Source of the DNA: Flavobacteriales bacterium
GTDB taxonomy: Bacteria; Bacteroidota; Bacteroidia; Flavobacteriales_D; Crocinitomicaceae
Length of the DNA stretch: 43,179 nucleotides
Direction of reading: 5' to 3'
Assembly (NCBI GenBank): GCA_947474675.1
Contig: CANJKA010000019.1
Location: 1 to 43,179, forward strand
Part shown: in pieces, positions 16,698 to 25,028 of the stretch
How the letters are laid out: each line of letters begins with the position of its first letter
Position numbering within the stretch: position 1 is the stretch's first letter
The notes under the pieces: model-generated
The model's database searches: none
Told to the model about the DNA's origin: nothing
Seen by the model: the letters and a program-made list of their open reading frames with translations, nothing else
Translations under genes and position numbers: made by a program

Positions 16698-17989
16698 GGA
16701 ATATTTAATTTCGTACCTTTTGTAATTGGAGTATTCTCCTGCTCCATTTGGGCTTTAATTTTTACTGATTGATGTTTGTTAGCCTCTTTTATTTTTTCCA
16801 AAGTCAAACCTTTACACCCCAACGTCAACATGCTTTCTAAAATTATCTTAAGGGTTTGATTCTTTTCAACAATGTGTGATTTCATTTCCACGGGATTTTC
16901 ATCTTCTTTTATAACTTCTGCTGGGCTTTCTTCTCTGTTGTTTTTCAACGGTTTATAATCTTGTTTCTTTTTTTTGAGTATTTCTTTTTTTAAAGAGTCA
17001 ACTCTATTATTTGCTGATAGAGTAGACGTATGTGGAATTGTATCCTTTCGAGTTGAAGTGGGTTTTGGAGTAACATTTAAACTGGGTGCAAAAAGCCAAG
17101 CCGCACCAGCCAAAAGAACAAAAAGTAATGAAAAAATTAAAATTTTCGTACTATTTAAACCTGATGTTTTTTGATTTTTAGGAATCGAAAATACTTGAGT
17201 ACTAGCTCCATTGAATTTTTTTACAGGATTGAAGTCTACAAAAACTGTAGTATTATAAGTACTTTGATCGATTGTTACAATCGTAGCTGTTAAATTATCG
17301 TGACCACCTGCATCTAAAGCCGCACGAATTAAGTCGTCCCCAGATTTTTGAATATTTTCACTTTGTAACATCATCTCCAAACCTTGGTCATTGACCATTC
17401 CATTCAAACCATCTGAACATAACAGGAAAGTATCTCCTCTTTTAACTTGTATGGGTTTGTGACAAATCGTTCCTTCTATGGTTGCAGCAATTCCAAGTGC
17501 TTTTAGAATTTGATTTTTTTTCGGATGATTTTCTGCCTCATCATCTGAAATAACACCTGAATCGACTAAAGTTTGCACAAATGAATGGTCCTTTGTTACT
17601 CTATGAAGATGGTTGCTCGATTTTAAGTAGATTCTACTATCGCCCACATGTCCTATGTAACAATCTTCACCGGAAATTAAAAGTATAACTGCAGTTGTTC
17701 CCATCCCTTTTAATTCTTGCTCATTCATTGCATGGGCAAAAATCTGTTCATTCGCAAAGGACAATGAGCGATCAATTGCTTGAATAAGGTTGCTATATTT
17801 TTCTTTTTGGAAGTACTCTAAAATACTAGCAACAGCAATAGAAGAAGCTTTAGCACCTCCTACATGTCCACCCATTCCATCGCAAACGACAAACACATGA
17901 CCGTTAGTCGTGCGTGCATCTCCGAAATTGTCTTCGTTTGCATTTCTTACTGCTCCTACATTAGTAATGGAGTGATTTCTATAATTCAT
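16685..17989 (-). CDS. PP2C-family Ser/Thr phosphatase with TM helix and LysM-like tail
   Basis: 434 residues. The PPM/PP2C domain (1-240) is complete: Asp20 ('NEDNFGD'), DGMGGH 37-42, 'HVGDSRIYL' 114-122, SDG 192-194, and 'GGHDN' 228-232 with Asp231. The linker 242-275 contains Thr-Val-Phe and 'STQVF' motifs that could be kinase sites. A TM helix lies at 281-301. The extracytoplasmic tail has a low-complexity Lys/Glu linker and, at about 372-434, a LysM-like module ('VEKNQTLKIILESM', 'LTLEKIKEANK', 'ITKGTKLNIP'). Expected role: dephosphorylates targets of the neighbouring kinases, possibly tuned by cell-wall binding. The gene lies 13 bp from the vWA-FHA gene upstream and overlaps the soluble kinase gene by 13 bp. 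The LysM call is by pattern only. Confidence 0.92.
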   Translation of the reverse strand: MNYRNHSITNVGAVRNANEDNFGDARTTNGHVFVVCDGMGGHVGGAKASSIAVASILEYFQKEKYSNLIQAIDRSLSFANEQIFAHAMNEQELKGMGTTAVILLISGEDCYIGHVGDSRIYLKSSNHLHRVTKDHSFVQTLVDSGVISDDEAENHPKKNQILKALGIAATIEGTICHKPIQVKRGDTFLLCSDGLNGMVNDQGLEMMLQSENIQKSGDDLIRAALDAGGHDNLTATIVTIDQSTYNTTVFVDFNPVKKFNGASTQVFSIPKNQKTSGLNSTKILIFSLLFVLLAGAAWLFAPSLNVTPKPTSTRKDTIPHTSTLSANNRVDSLKKEILKKKKQDYKPLKNNREESPAEVIKEDENPVEMKSHIVEKNQTLKIILESMLTLGCKGLTLEKIKEANKHQSVKIKAQMEQENTPITKGTKLNIPCEK

Positions 17990-18002
17990 GAGACTTGTTG
18001 GT

Positions 18003-19547
18003 TTAAATGTGAAAAGTTAAAGAAATATCTCCAGCTTGTATGTGGTCTCCGTGTTTCAGTTTTACTTCGCTTACTTTAACGCCGTTTACAAAGATACCAT
18101 TTGAGCTACCGAGATCCATTAAAGTATATTGGTAATCTCTAAAATTTAATTTGAAATGATTTCTCGAAATAGTTGGATGATTAATTCTCCATGTATTAGT
18201 TTCGTCTCTTCCTACAGAAAATCGGGGTGTTTCTATTTGGTAATTCCCGGTTTCGTTTTCAAAATTAAACTGAAACCAAGGTAAATTTCCTTTCTCTAAC
18301 ATCATACGAAGTTGATGATCATCGTCCAACGATTGTGCTTTTTGTTGACTCTCTTCTTGATTTTTTTCTCTTCGAGCTGTTTCCTCTTCCTTGATTTTAG
18401 CTAATTCATTTTCCTGCTGGCTTAATTTTCTTTCAGAGTCCTCTTGATTTTTTTGCATTTCTGAAATTTCAATTTGCTGTTTCAATTCGATCTCTATTTT
18501 TTTAATTTTATTTTTTTTCAACAGCTGGATCAAGATAATTGTCAAAGCCAAAAACAAGATAAATAGAATCGTTGAAAGAATCGGATTTTCTTGAATCCAT
18601 TCAATTGGATTAAGAGTTGGAGAAAGTAAAGCAAAACCTGTAGTTTTCAATGTTGACTCAATCTTAACAGAATGTGTTTTCCCATCTTTTTCAAATAATG
18701 AAGTATAAGTGAATGGGTATTCTACTCCTGTATTTCTAGCACTTACTCCCTTTAAAAAGGATGTTAATTGTATCGCCGTTTCGCTCGTATTATTATCCTT
18801 GTTTCGGTAGTACAATCCAAATGTTTGCACACACAGATCTTTAATATTAAAGTAAGTTTTTGATTTTGTATAAGAAATTCCATATACCGGTATATTCAAC
18901 CGAAGTGATCTAAAACCTGGTAATTCAACTTGAAAAATGGGTTCCAAAGCACAATCATCCGCTAAAACAAAAAGTGCTGATGGAAGTTCTGCATTTTCCT
19001 TTCCATACAATTCAAGTGCTTCATGAATAGATAGATAAATGTGAGATCTATTTGTACTAGATTTACTTCTTGTTTGACTACTAATTTTATCAATTCGGGC
19101 AAATATTTCGTCTGCATTGTCTGTAAAATTAATTTCATTAGGAAACAATAATTGATCTTTCACTTTAGAACTAAATGAAATCACATCAATTTTATCGCCT
19201 TTTAAAATGGATCCATTTCTAATTGCTTCTTTTAATACTTTTTTGTACCAATCTAATTCATCTTGATTTGAAGAATTTAGTATTAAAAAGAGAACGCTTT
19301 TATTTTGAGGAAAAGAATCTATTTTTTGTAAACCATCAAAAAAAACTGGAACTGGCGTATCATTTTCATAAAATTTAACAGAACTTATTTCTATTCCATC
19401 GGGGTTTCTAATCCACAACTTTCCTTTCACTAAGGGAAATTCATCCACTATTAGATCTTTAGCTCCAATTTCTCTATTTTGTGCTTGACTTAAAAAAGTT
19501 CCATAAAAAATAACAAGACAAAAAAGTATGTGTTTATTCATGCGCAT
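18003..19547 (-). CDS. Transmembrane vWA-like ectodomain / coiled coil / FHA protein
   Basis: 514 residues; a second ATG two codons in is equally possible. A signal peptide (1-22, ending '...FLSQAQ') is followed by a vWA-like domain (about 82-250: 'SVLFLILNSS', 'DKIDVISFSS', 'ALFVLADDC'). In it the metal-binding DxSxS appears as Asn-Ser-Ser-Asn-Gln, so the MIDAS is degenerate. A TM helix lies at 322-343, a charged coiled coil at 345-408, and a cytoplasmic FHA domain at 442-514 (Gly-Arg 446-447, 'SRNH' 461-464, 'SSNGIFVNG' 481-489). It looks like a receptor whose outer part senses a protein or surface and whose inner part binds phospho-Thr. With the PP2C and kinase genes just downstream it recalls the vWA-PP2C-kinase triad (TerY-P) of Ter systems, though TerY is cytoplasmic. 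Confidence 0.88.
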   Translation of the reverse strand: MRMNKHILFCLVIFYGTFLSQAQNREIGAKDLIVDEFPLVKGKLWIRNPDGIEISSVKFYENDTPVPVFFDGLQKIDSFPQNKSVLFLILNSSNQDELDWYKKVLKEAIRNGSILKGDKIDVISFSSKVKDQLLFPNEINFTDNADEIFARIDKISSQTRSKSSTNRSHIYLSIHEALELYGKENAELPSALFVLADDCALEPIFQVELPGFRSLRLNIPVYGISYTKSKTYFNIKDLCVQTFGLYYRNKDNNTSETAIQLTSFLKGVSARNTGVEYPFTYTSLFEKDGKTHSVKIESTLKTTGFALLSPTLNPIEWIQENPILSTILFILFLALTIILIQLLKKNKIKKIEIELKQQIEISEMQKNQEDSERKLSQQENELAKIKEEETARREKNQEESQQKAQSLDDDHQLRMMLEKGNLPWFQFNFENETGNYQIETPRFSVGRDETNTWRINHPTISRNHFKLNFRDYQYTLMDLGSSNGIFVNGVKVSEVKLKHGDHIQAGDISLTFHI

Positions 19548-19602
19548 AAAGGTTATTTAATATTATCTAAACTAATCGGTGAACATTTCATTCTTTCAAT
19601 TT

Positions 19603-20247
19603 TTATTCTGCCGATTTGAATTTAAAAACTGTATTTCCTAAACGTAGTACATTTCCATCAACCATTTGATAAGCTTGTTCAACTTCTAATTCTTCTTCGT
19701 TCAAGAAGGTACCATTAGTAGCCATTTTATCTTTGATTAAAAACTTCCCTTGTTTGTACAAAATATTTACATGTTCACCTGAAATGGTAACATCTTTTGT
19801 AATGGTAATCGTGTTTCCTGGATTTTTCCCAATTGTGTTACTCCCTTCGTAAATACGGTAATCAACTCCCATTGGATCTAAAGTATAGGAAATCAACCAT
19901 CCAACAATTTTTCGAGTCGCTCTTGGAGAAGATTCTATTTTATTTCCTTTTACATCATCGTCATCTGATTGCTCCATTCCACCTATGAAAGTTCTTCCAA
20001 AATCTTTCGGAGACGATTGAGCAGAACTACCAGAAGAACCAAATACTTTTGTACGCTCTTCATTTCCTGAATTACCAAACACTTCTGTTTTAGCATTATC
20101 TCCTCCTCCAGCACCTGGAATCATTGTTTTGTCAAAGTCATTCCCTCCATTATTTGCAGATGGAGAACTCCCTGCAGGGCAATAAGGACAATTGTTTAAA
20201 TCTTCCTTGTAAAAGTGACCATTAGTACATTTTTTAAAACCATTCAT
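19603..20247 (-). CDS. Zinc-ribbon/FHA adaptor with four repeated Thr motifs
   Basis: 214 residues, no signal peptide or TM helix. The N-terminus has a Cys7-x3-His11-x8-Cys20-x2-Cys23 cluster ('CTNGHFYKEDLNNCPYC'), a likely zinc ribbon. A Gly/Ser-rich disordered segment (24-110) follows, with four short Thr motifs: KTMIPG (Thr41), KTEVFG (Thr54), RTKVFG (Thr66) and RTFIGG (Thr86). The C-terminal FHA domain is at about 133-214 ('TIGKNPGNTITI', 'SGEHVNI', 'MATNGTFLNEEE'). The basic residue before each Thr and the hydrophobic residue at +2 suggest kinase sites read by FHA domains in cis or trans, as in GarA-type regulators. It lies 55 bp upstream of the vWA-FHA gene. The adaptor role is inferred. 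Confidence 0.85.
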   Translation of the reverse strand: MNGFKKCTNGHFYKEDLNNCPYCPAGSSPSANNGGNDFDKTMIPGAGGGDNAKTEVFGNSGNEERTKVFGSSGSSAQSSPKDFGRTFIGGMEQSDDDDVKGNKIESSPRATRKIVGWLISYTLDPMGVDYRIYEGSNTIGKNPGNTITITKDVTISGEHVNILYKQGKFLIKDKMATNGTFLNEEELEVEQAYQMVDGNVLRLGNTVFKFKSAE

Positions 20248-20270
20248 AAATCAAAAATTATTAATTAATA

Positions 20271-21080
20271 TCATTTTTTTAAACATCTTACATACATTCC
20301 ATAGTTCATATTTTCAGACAATTTATTTCTAGTCAAAAAATATATTTTCTCTGAAAATTCGCTTATTACATAAAATGTTAAATCTTTTTCACCTGTTTGG
20401 CAATAGAAATAAACTTTATCCCCATCATACCATTCGTTTCCATCTGACAATCGAAACCCTTCAGGCTTTATATTCATCCCGAAAAGATCAATTCCTGGAA
20501 CAGACCAGTCATTTATCGCTTTACTTTTAAGGATACTAGCACTATTTTTGTTTAGCCTTTCAATATTCTGAATTAGTGTTTCAACTTCTGTTTTTGAAGG
20601 AATAACAAAGTTTTTAGGTGCAAGTAAACCTGAATTAAGAGCATGCATGTTATATAACATACCATTCTGCCTTAATGTATCATTTTTATGGTAACAAAAA
20701 GCAGGTTTACCCTCAAGAAAACATTGATCCCATTCTTCTTTAGTTTGAGCGAAAACGAGAGCTGTACCGTTTGTTAATTCTTTTACAGCAAGATTGCTTT
20801 TTTGCCAGAATTGTTCCCCTATCTCAGCGTATAATTGTAGCTCTTTCAGTTTTGTATTTTGTTCAGACAATTTATTTAATTCAACTGAAAGGAGATTATT
20901 TTTCTGAATTAGAATATTCATAGAATCTTTTAATTCTACATTTATTTTTCGCACTGAATCAATTGCTAATGAGCAAGAAATTTTTTCTTTTTGCCTATCA
21001 GCTTTATAGGAAAATGGATTATATTGTCCTATAGCCGATGTAGTAATAATAAAGTAGAAAAAAAACAATTTACATTTCAT
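20271..21080 (-). CDS. Secreted FISUMP-domain protein with N-terminal coiled coil
   Basis: I start at the ATG at 21080, which gives a clean signal peptide ('MKCKLFFFYFIITTSAIGQ') and 269 residues. An in-frame ATG at 21140 would place 20 polar residues ahead of it, and a -7 box at 21116-21123 lies inside that extension. After the signal come a helical coiled-coil segment (about 30-85, Leu/Asn/Lys-rich heptads) and a FISUMP (Fibrobacter succinogenes major paralogous) domain: 'AQTKEEWDQC', 'GKPAFCYHKND', 'NGMLYNMHAL', 'VIPSKTEVETLI', 'GMYVRCLKK'. It shares the 'AQTxxEW' start with the 720-residue protein ending at 25892. Function of FISUMP domains is unknown; they occur on surface proteins. Confidence 0.8.
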   Translation of the reverse strand: MKCKLFFFYFIITTSAIGQYNPFSYKADRQKEKISCSLAIDSVRKINVELKDSMNILIQKNNLLSVELNKLSEQNTKLKELQLYAEIGEQFWQKSNLAVKELTNGTALVFAQTKEEWDQCFLEGKPAFCYHKNDTLRQNGMLYNMHALNSGLLAPKNFVIPSKTEVETLIQNIERLNKNSASILKSKAINDWSVPGIDLFGMNIKPEGFRLSDGNEWYDGDKVYFYCQTGEKDLTFYVISEFSEKIYFLTRNKLSENMNYGMYVRCLKK

Positions 21081-21115
21081 TCGTAAAAATAAGTTGTGTA
21101 AACAAAATGACATAT

Positions 21116-21123
21116 CAAAGTTA
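21116..21123 (-). promoter_or_regulatory. Candidate -7 promoter box (TAACTTTG)
   Basis: Exact TAnnTTTG match on the minus strand, 36 bp ahead of the ATG at 21080. No TTG at the right distance, so the evidence is weak. It fits an internal promoter feeding the FHA/phosphatase/kinase half of the run, and it argues for the shorter start of the FISUMP gene. Confidence 0.35.
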
Positions 21124-21160
21124 ACTTTTTTTGTTGACATAAAAAAAATGAATTAATTTA

Positions 21161-22591
21161 TTAATATTCATAAAACATAAGTTCATCTATCTTATAGAAA
21201 CAATTAGTACCTCCTATTCCTATGAATTTTATTTTTATTGTATGAAATCCAGCTGTTATAATAGAAGATGTTGCTTGCATAAACCATCCATGATAGCTAT
21301 TTTCGCTAAAAGTTGGAGAAGTTTGGGCAACTCCATCTATATATATTGTAGGTTGAATATTTGTCAATGATGGACTAGGATAGGTATTGAACCAAAAAGT
21401 AAAATAGCCCGAATTATTAAAAGTTCTTGTAAATTCAATATAATTAGTGCCAGAAGGGGATGTTGAACCGAGATCCCCTGAATTCATAGGGTCAGGAGCT
21501 ATCCAACAATTTCCAATGTGTCCTCCAGTACTAATTCCCCAGCTATCTGAGGTGCCATTAAGTCCTTGGTAATTTGAATTTATTCCTGATAAAGAGTTAC
21601 AATTATTGGTTGTTATCAGGCTTGCAATTGGAGCTAAAGTTGTGAAAATAATATTTGCACCATAAAAAGTACCCAATGAAGTGGTACAAAAAGCTCGGAC
21701 GTAATACGTAGTTAATGAGTTTAAGCCAGTAATATTTAACGAAAAATCACCAAGTCCAGAAGTACTAGCGACATATTGAATGGTTGGATTTAGGGATGTA
21801 CCGGCACAAAATCCTCTAGAAAGAATGGATATGCTGGAAGACGAGCTTATGTTTGCATTACAAGTAGCCGAATTTGCACTTATAAGATTTGAGGAAAAAG
21901 TAGTTACTGAAGGATACGAAGATAATGTTGAATTAGAAATGGTCGTAAAACTTACTTCCTCTCCGTAAATAGTACCGAGTGGACAGGTGCAAAACGTACG
22001 GAAATAATAGGTGGTAGATTCATTTAGCCCAGTAAAACTACTTGAGAAAGATCCTGTTCCTGAGCTGTTTAAAGGGTATTTAATAATTGGGTGTGGTGTG
22101 GTGTTCAAACAAAATCCTCTTGAAGATATCGATATTCCTGTATTAGAAGAAATTGAACCACCTAAAATTGCCGAACTTTGTGAAACTAATGTTGCTTGTG
22201 ATGTTATAACGACAGGATCTAATGAAGCTTCTGAAGGTTCTACAGTACTGAACCGAATAGACTTTCCATAGCTAATACCTATTCCATTTTGTACAAAAGC
22301 CCTTGCGAAGTAGGTTGTATTAAATAATAAATTTTCTATTAATATACTGTATTTAGCTTTTGATCCATTATCGTAAAGTACTACATTAGTAAGATCTGGT
22401 AAAGAATCAAAACTGTAACAAATTCCTTTCTTGATGATTGGTGATCCTCCATCATTTTTTAGGCTTCCATGAATAACCGCTGAATTGGTACCAATAGTCA
22501 TGTTTTCTAACGTTGTAACATTTGCCAACTTTTCTTTCCCACAATGAGTAAAAAGTAATAGTACAAACAAAACCCCGAAGATTTGATGCAT
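21161..22591 (-). CDS. Lipoprotein with FN3-like repeats and jelly-roll-like C-terminus
   Basis: Started at the ATG at 22591 (476 residues), which puts a lipobox Cys at position 17 ('LLLFTHCGKE'); an upstream in-frame ATG at 22621 adds ten residues. Three or four FN3-like repeats of about 90 residues follow, each with 'SRGFC...P.I', 'GLN..TTYY.RAFC...G..YG' and a conserved Cys pair. The last ~110 residues ('NYIEFTRTFNNSGYFTFWF', 'HTIKIKFIGIGGTNCFYKI') resemble a carbohydrate-binding-type jelly roll. Predicted outer-membrane lipoprotein facing the surface or periplasm. Gaps of 4 and 80 bp join it to its neighbours. The first repeat also resembles the FN3-like unit in the lipoprotein ending at 25029, so the two are paralogues in part. 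Confidence 0.8.
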   Translation of the reverse strand: MHQIFGVLFVLLLFTHCGKEKLANVTTLENMTIGTNSAVIHGSLKNDGGSPIIKKGICYSFDSLPDLTNVVLYDNGSKAKYSILIENLLFNTTYFARAFVQNGIGISYGKSIRFSTVEPSEASLDPVVITSQATLVSQSSAILGGSISSNTGISISSRGFCLNTTPHPIIKYPLNSSGTGSFSSSFTGLNESTTYYFRTFCTCPLGTIYGEEVSFTTISNSTLSSYPSVTTFSSNLISANSATCNANISSSSSISILSRGFCAGTSLNPTIQYVASTSGLGDFSLNITGLNSLTTYYVRAFCTTSLGTFYGANIIFTTLAPIASLITTNNCNSLSGINSNYQGLNGTSDSWGISTGGHIGNCWIAPDPMNSGDLGSTSPSGTNYIEFTRTFNNSGYFTFWFNTYPSPSLTNIQPTIYIDGVAQTSPTFSENSYHGWFMQATSSIITAGFHTIKIKFIGIGGTNCFYKIDELMFYEY

Positions 22592-22625
22592 TTTTAAAAG
22601 AGTAATAGTGAATAAATTCATAGAC

Positions 22626-25025
22626 TTACATTTTAACTATTTTCAGAATTTTCAACTTATTATTAATATTAAATTCAATCCAATAAATCCCATTTTCATA
22701 GTGGCTTAAGTCAAGTGTTTCTGTCATGTGATCTTTCTTCAAAACGATTTGTCCTCGAATATTTTTAACACAAAAACCTAAATCTAGCGAAGGGGCTTTT
22801 CCAATTATGTTAAACAATCCATCTGAGGATGGATTTGGATAAAGTGATAGGAAAGATAGTCCTTCTTCCTCTTCTAATTCTGATGAAAGGATAGTTATAT
22901 TCAAAATGGTAATACTGTCACACCCATTGTCATAAAAAATAGTATCGTAATAAATTCCACTTTCTGTGTAGGTAATATTGTTGAAAATATATGAATCAAA
23001 ACTAGAGGTATATTCATGTTGAATTGGTGGTGGTGAGATAGCAGTTAAATTTATACTAGGAGAGTTATAGTAACAGCCATATAAATTAGTTTCTTGGACA
23101 ATATATTCAGCACCAAGTGTAGCTATAAACACATTACTAATCTCAGTAGTAATGGTCGTGTTTTTATACCATTTATATGTTGAGTTTGAATAAAAAGGAG
23201 TACTTAATTCCATGACTCCTCCTACACAAAAAACTGTACTAAGGGAGTTTATAACTGGGGTTGGATGAGGGAATACAGAAATAGAAGAAGGTGGCGATTG
23301 AGATTGACAACCACTTGTTCCTGTTACTAGAACAGTGTAATTTCCGGCTAACGAAGCATAGAATAAATGAGAATTTGACCCTGATATTATGGTTCCGTCA
23401 ATATACCATTGATAAGTCAAACCCGTAACGATAGGAGTGCTTAAAAAGGCAGTATCCAAGTCACAAATAGTAGAATCTAAACAAGTGATGAGTGGTATTG
23501 CTGGAAGAGCTGTTATGGAAAGTGGATAAACTGAAGAGGTGTTATAACAACCTAGAGAATCCGTTTGTTTTACTGTGTAATTTCCAAATTGAGTAGCCGA
23601 ATAACTATTACTTGTTTCTCCAGCTAATAGAACTCCATTTACATACCATTGATAAGTGTCGTTTAGTACAAATGATGTAGTTATAATACGTGTACTTCCT
23701 TGGCATAAACTACTAAGAGGAGTACTTATTAATGGAGAAGGAACAGGATTGATAGTTAAAGTAAAAGCAGAAGAAGTAGTAGAACATCCAAGGTTTGTTT
23801 CTTGTACAGTATAATTGCCAGCTAAAGTTGTGGAATAAGTATTCGAAGTTTCGTTTGGAAGTAGAGTCCCATTTTTATACCATTGATAGGAAGAACCTGA
23901 ATGAATAAGTGTTGTCAAAGTTAAACTTGTACCTTGACAAATTGAATCATTAGCTCCAGTTATATTTGCAATTGGATGAGGTGTAGACGAAAGTGCGAAA
24001 TTGAATGACGTTGTTTGGCATCCTATGAAATCAGTATTGCTTTCTGTGACAGAATAGATACCTGGTATAAAAGCAAGGTGAGTAGAAGACACTTCTCCTG
24101 GGATCAAAACACCATCAACAAACCATTGATAAGAAGAATTCACTCCAAATGTTGTCGTCAAAATGGGGGGGCTTCCTTCACAAAAAGGATTGTTACTACT
24201 GGTTATGAAGGGCTGTGGAGCAACATTAATTGTAACAGAAGCACAATTGTTACTCCAAACTCCATTATTATAATTACGTGCATAATAAGTTGTGGTTGTC
24301 GTGGGACTCACATTTAAATTCAAACCAGAACCAATGGTTTGTACTATGTAGTAACCACAAATCCCCGAAAACCAATAAGTATCATAATTATTCCCTACTA
24401 TTGTTAATGTAGATAAATCACCAGGGCAAATGTTAGAAGAACTAGCAATGATGTTAGTTGGGTTTAAAGGGACGGCAGGTAAAGTGTAATTGACAATAAG
24501 AGAAGGAGGATAAGTCGAAGTTGAACCATAAATATTAAACTGATTACTATTCCCACTTCTAAAAGCAAATGAAATTGAGGTAGTTAAATTGTTTTGGACT
24601 AGAGAATTAGATGTAATACTTAATGTTTTAGTCTGCCAACCACTTGTTGTCCAAGTAGAATTGTTGTAGGAAGTTGCAAGACCCAATATGGAGAACAAAC
24701 TTGTTCCTGTAGTTGTTACAGGATCATTTGTAAAACCAGATATGATATTCATCGAAGTAGTTGTACTCGAACTATACGTGTAAAATTTAATGGTCACTGA
24801 AGTTACAGTTGCATTCCAAGGAATAGCTGTTAAATTAAAAGTAGCCCATCCTCTAGGGGTGCCAGTAGCAATTGATGAAACTGCGAAATTCCCACTTGTT
24901 TTTGTTCCTGTGCTGGTAACACTTCCTGAACCATATGTTCCTGTATTGGCATAGATAGTAGATGTCAGAGCTCTAGCTTCTATGCACACAAAAATCAATA
25001 AGTATAAAATCCATTGCTTTTTCAT
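22626..25025 (-). CDS. T9SS type A secreted protein with DNRLRE/CBM-like head and Ig-like repeats
   Basis: 799 residues. A signal peptide (1-19, 'MKKQWILYLLIFVCIEARA') is followed by a ~170-residue module like DNRLRE/CBM96 domains ('RGWATFNLTAIPWNATV', 'TSVTIKFYTYSS'). About six Ig-like repeats come next, each with 'CQG....' and 'YQWY.NG..L.GETSN.Y....GNYTV..T...GC'. The C-terminal ~75 residues are a type A sorting domain ('LSLYPNPSSDGLFNI', 'VKNIRGQIVLKK', 'LSHYENGIYWIEF', 'KILKIVKM'). By family it is exported through T9SS, its tail is removed, and it is anchored on the surface or released. Only 3-4 bp separate it from the lipoprotein genes on both sides, so it is cotranscribed with the kinase run. 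Probable adhesin. Confidence 0.88.
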   Translation of the reverse strand: MKKQWILYLLIFVCIEARALTSTIYANTGTYGSGSVTSTGTKTSGNFAVSSIATGTPRGWATFNLTAIPWNATVTSVTIKFYTYSSSTTTSMNIISGFTNDPVTTTGTSLFSILGLATSYNNSTWTTSGWQTKTLSITSNSLVQNNLTTSISFAFRSGNSNQFNIYGSTSTYPPSLIVNYTLPAVPLNPTNIIASSSNICPGDLSTLTIVGNNYDTYWFSGICGYYIVQTIGSGLNLNVSPTTTTTYYARNYNNGVWSNNCASVTINVAPQPFITSSNNPFCEGSPPILTTTFGVNSSYQWFVDGVLIPGEVSSTHLAFIPGIYSVTESNTDFIGCQTTSFNFALSSTPHPIANITGANDSICQGTSLTLTTLIHSGSSYQWYKNGTLLPNETSNTYSTTLAGNYTVQETNLGCSTTSSAFTLTINPVPSPLISTPLSSLCQGSTRIITTSFVLNDTYQWYVNGVLLAGETSNSYSATQFGNYTVKQTDSLGCYNTSSVYPLSITALPAIPLITCLDSTICDLDTAFLSTPIVTGLTYQWYIDGTIISGSNSHLFYASLAGNYTVLVTGTSGCQSQSPPSSISVFPHPTPVINSLSTVFCVGGVMELSTPFYSNSTYKWYKNTTITTEISNVFIATLGAEYIVQETNLYGCYYNSPSINLTAISPPPIQHEYTSSFDSYIFNNITYTESGIYYDTIFYDNGCDSITILNITILSSELEEEEGLSFLSLYPNPSSDGLFNIIGKAPSLDLGFCVKNIRGQIVLKKDHMTETLDLSHYENGIYWIEFNINNKLKILKIVKM

Positions 25026-25028
25026 AAT

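Noticed and set aside
8551..20247. A type VI secretion gene cluster
   Set aside because: Kinase, PP2C and FHA proteins recall the T6SS threonine phosphorylation switch, but no sheath, tube, baseplate or ClpV genes are present.
24015..24317. 100-codon open frame antisense to the Ig-repeat T9SS gene
   Set aside because: It mirrors the repeated Ig-like coding sequence on the other strand, has an atypical composition and no family signal.
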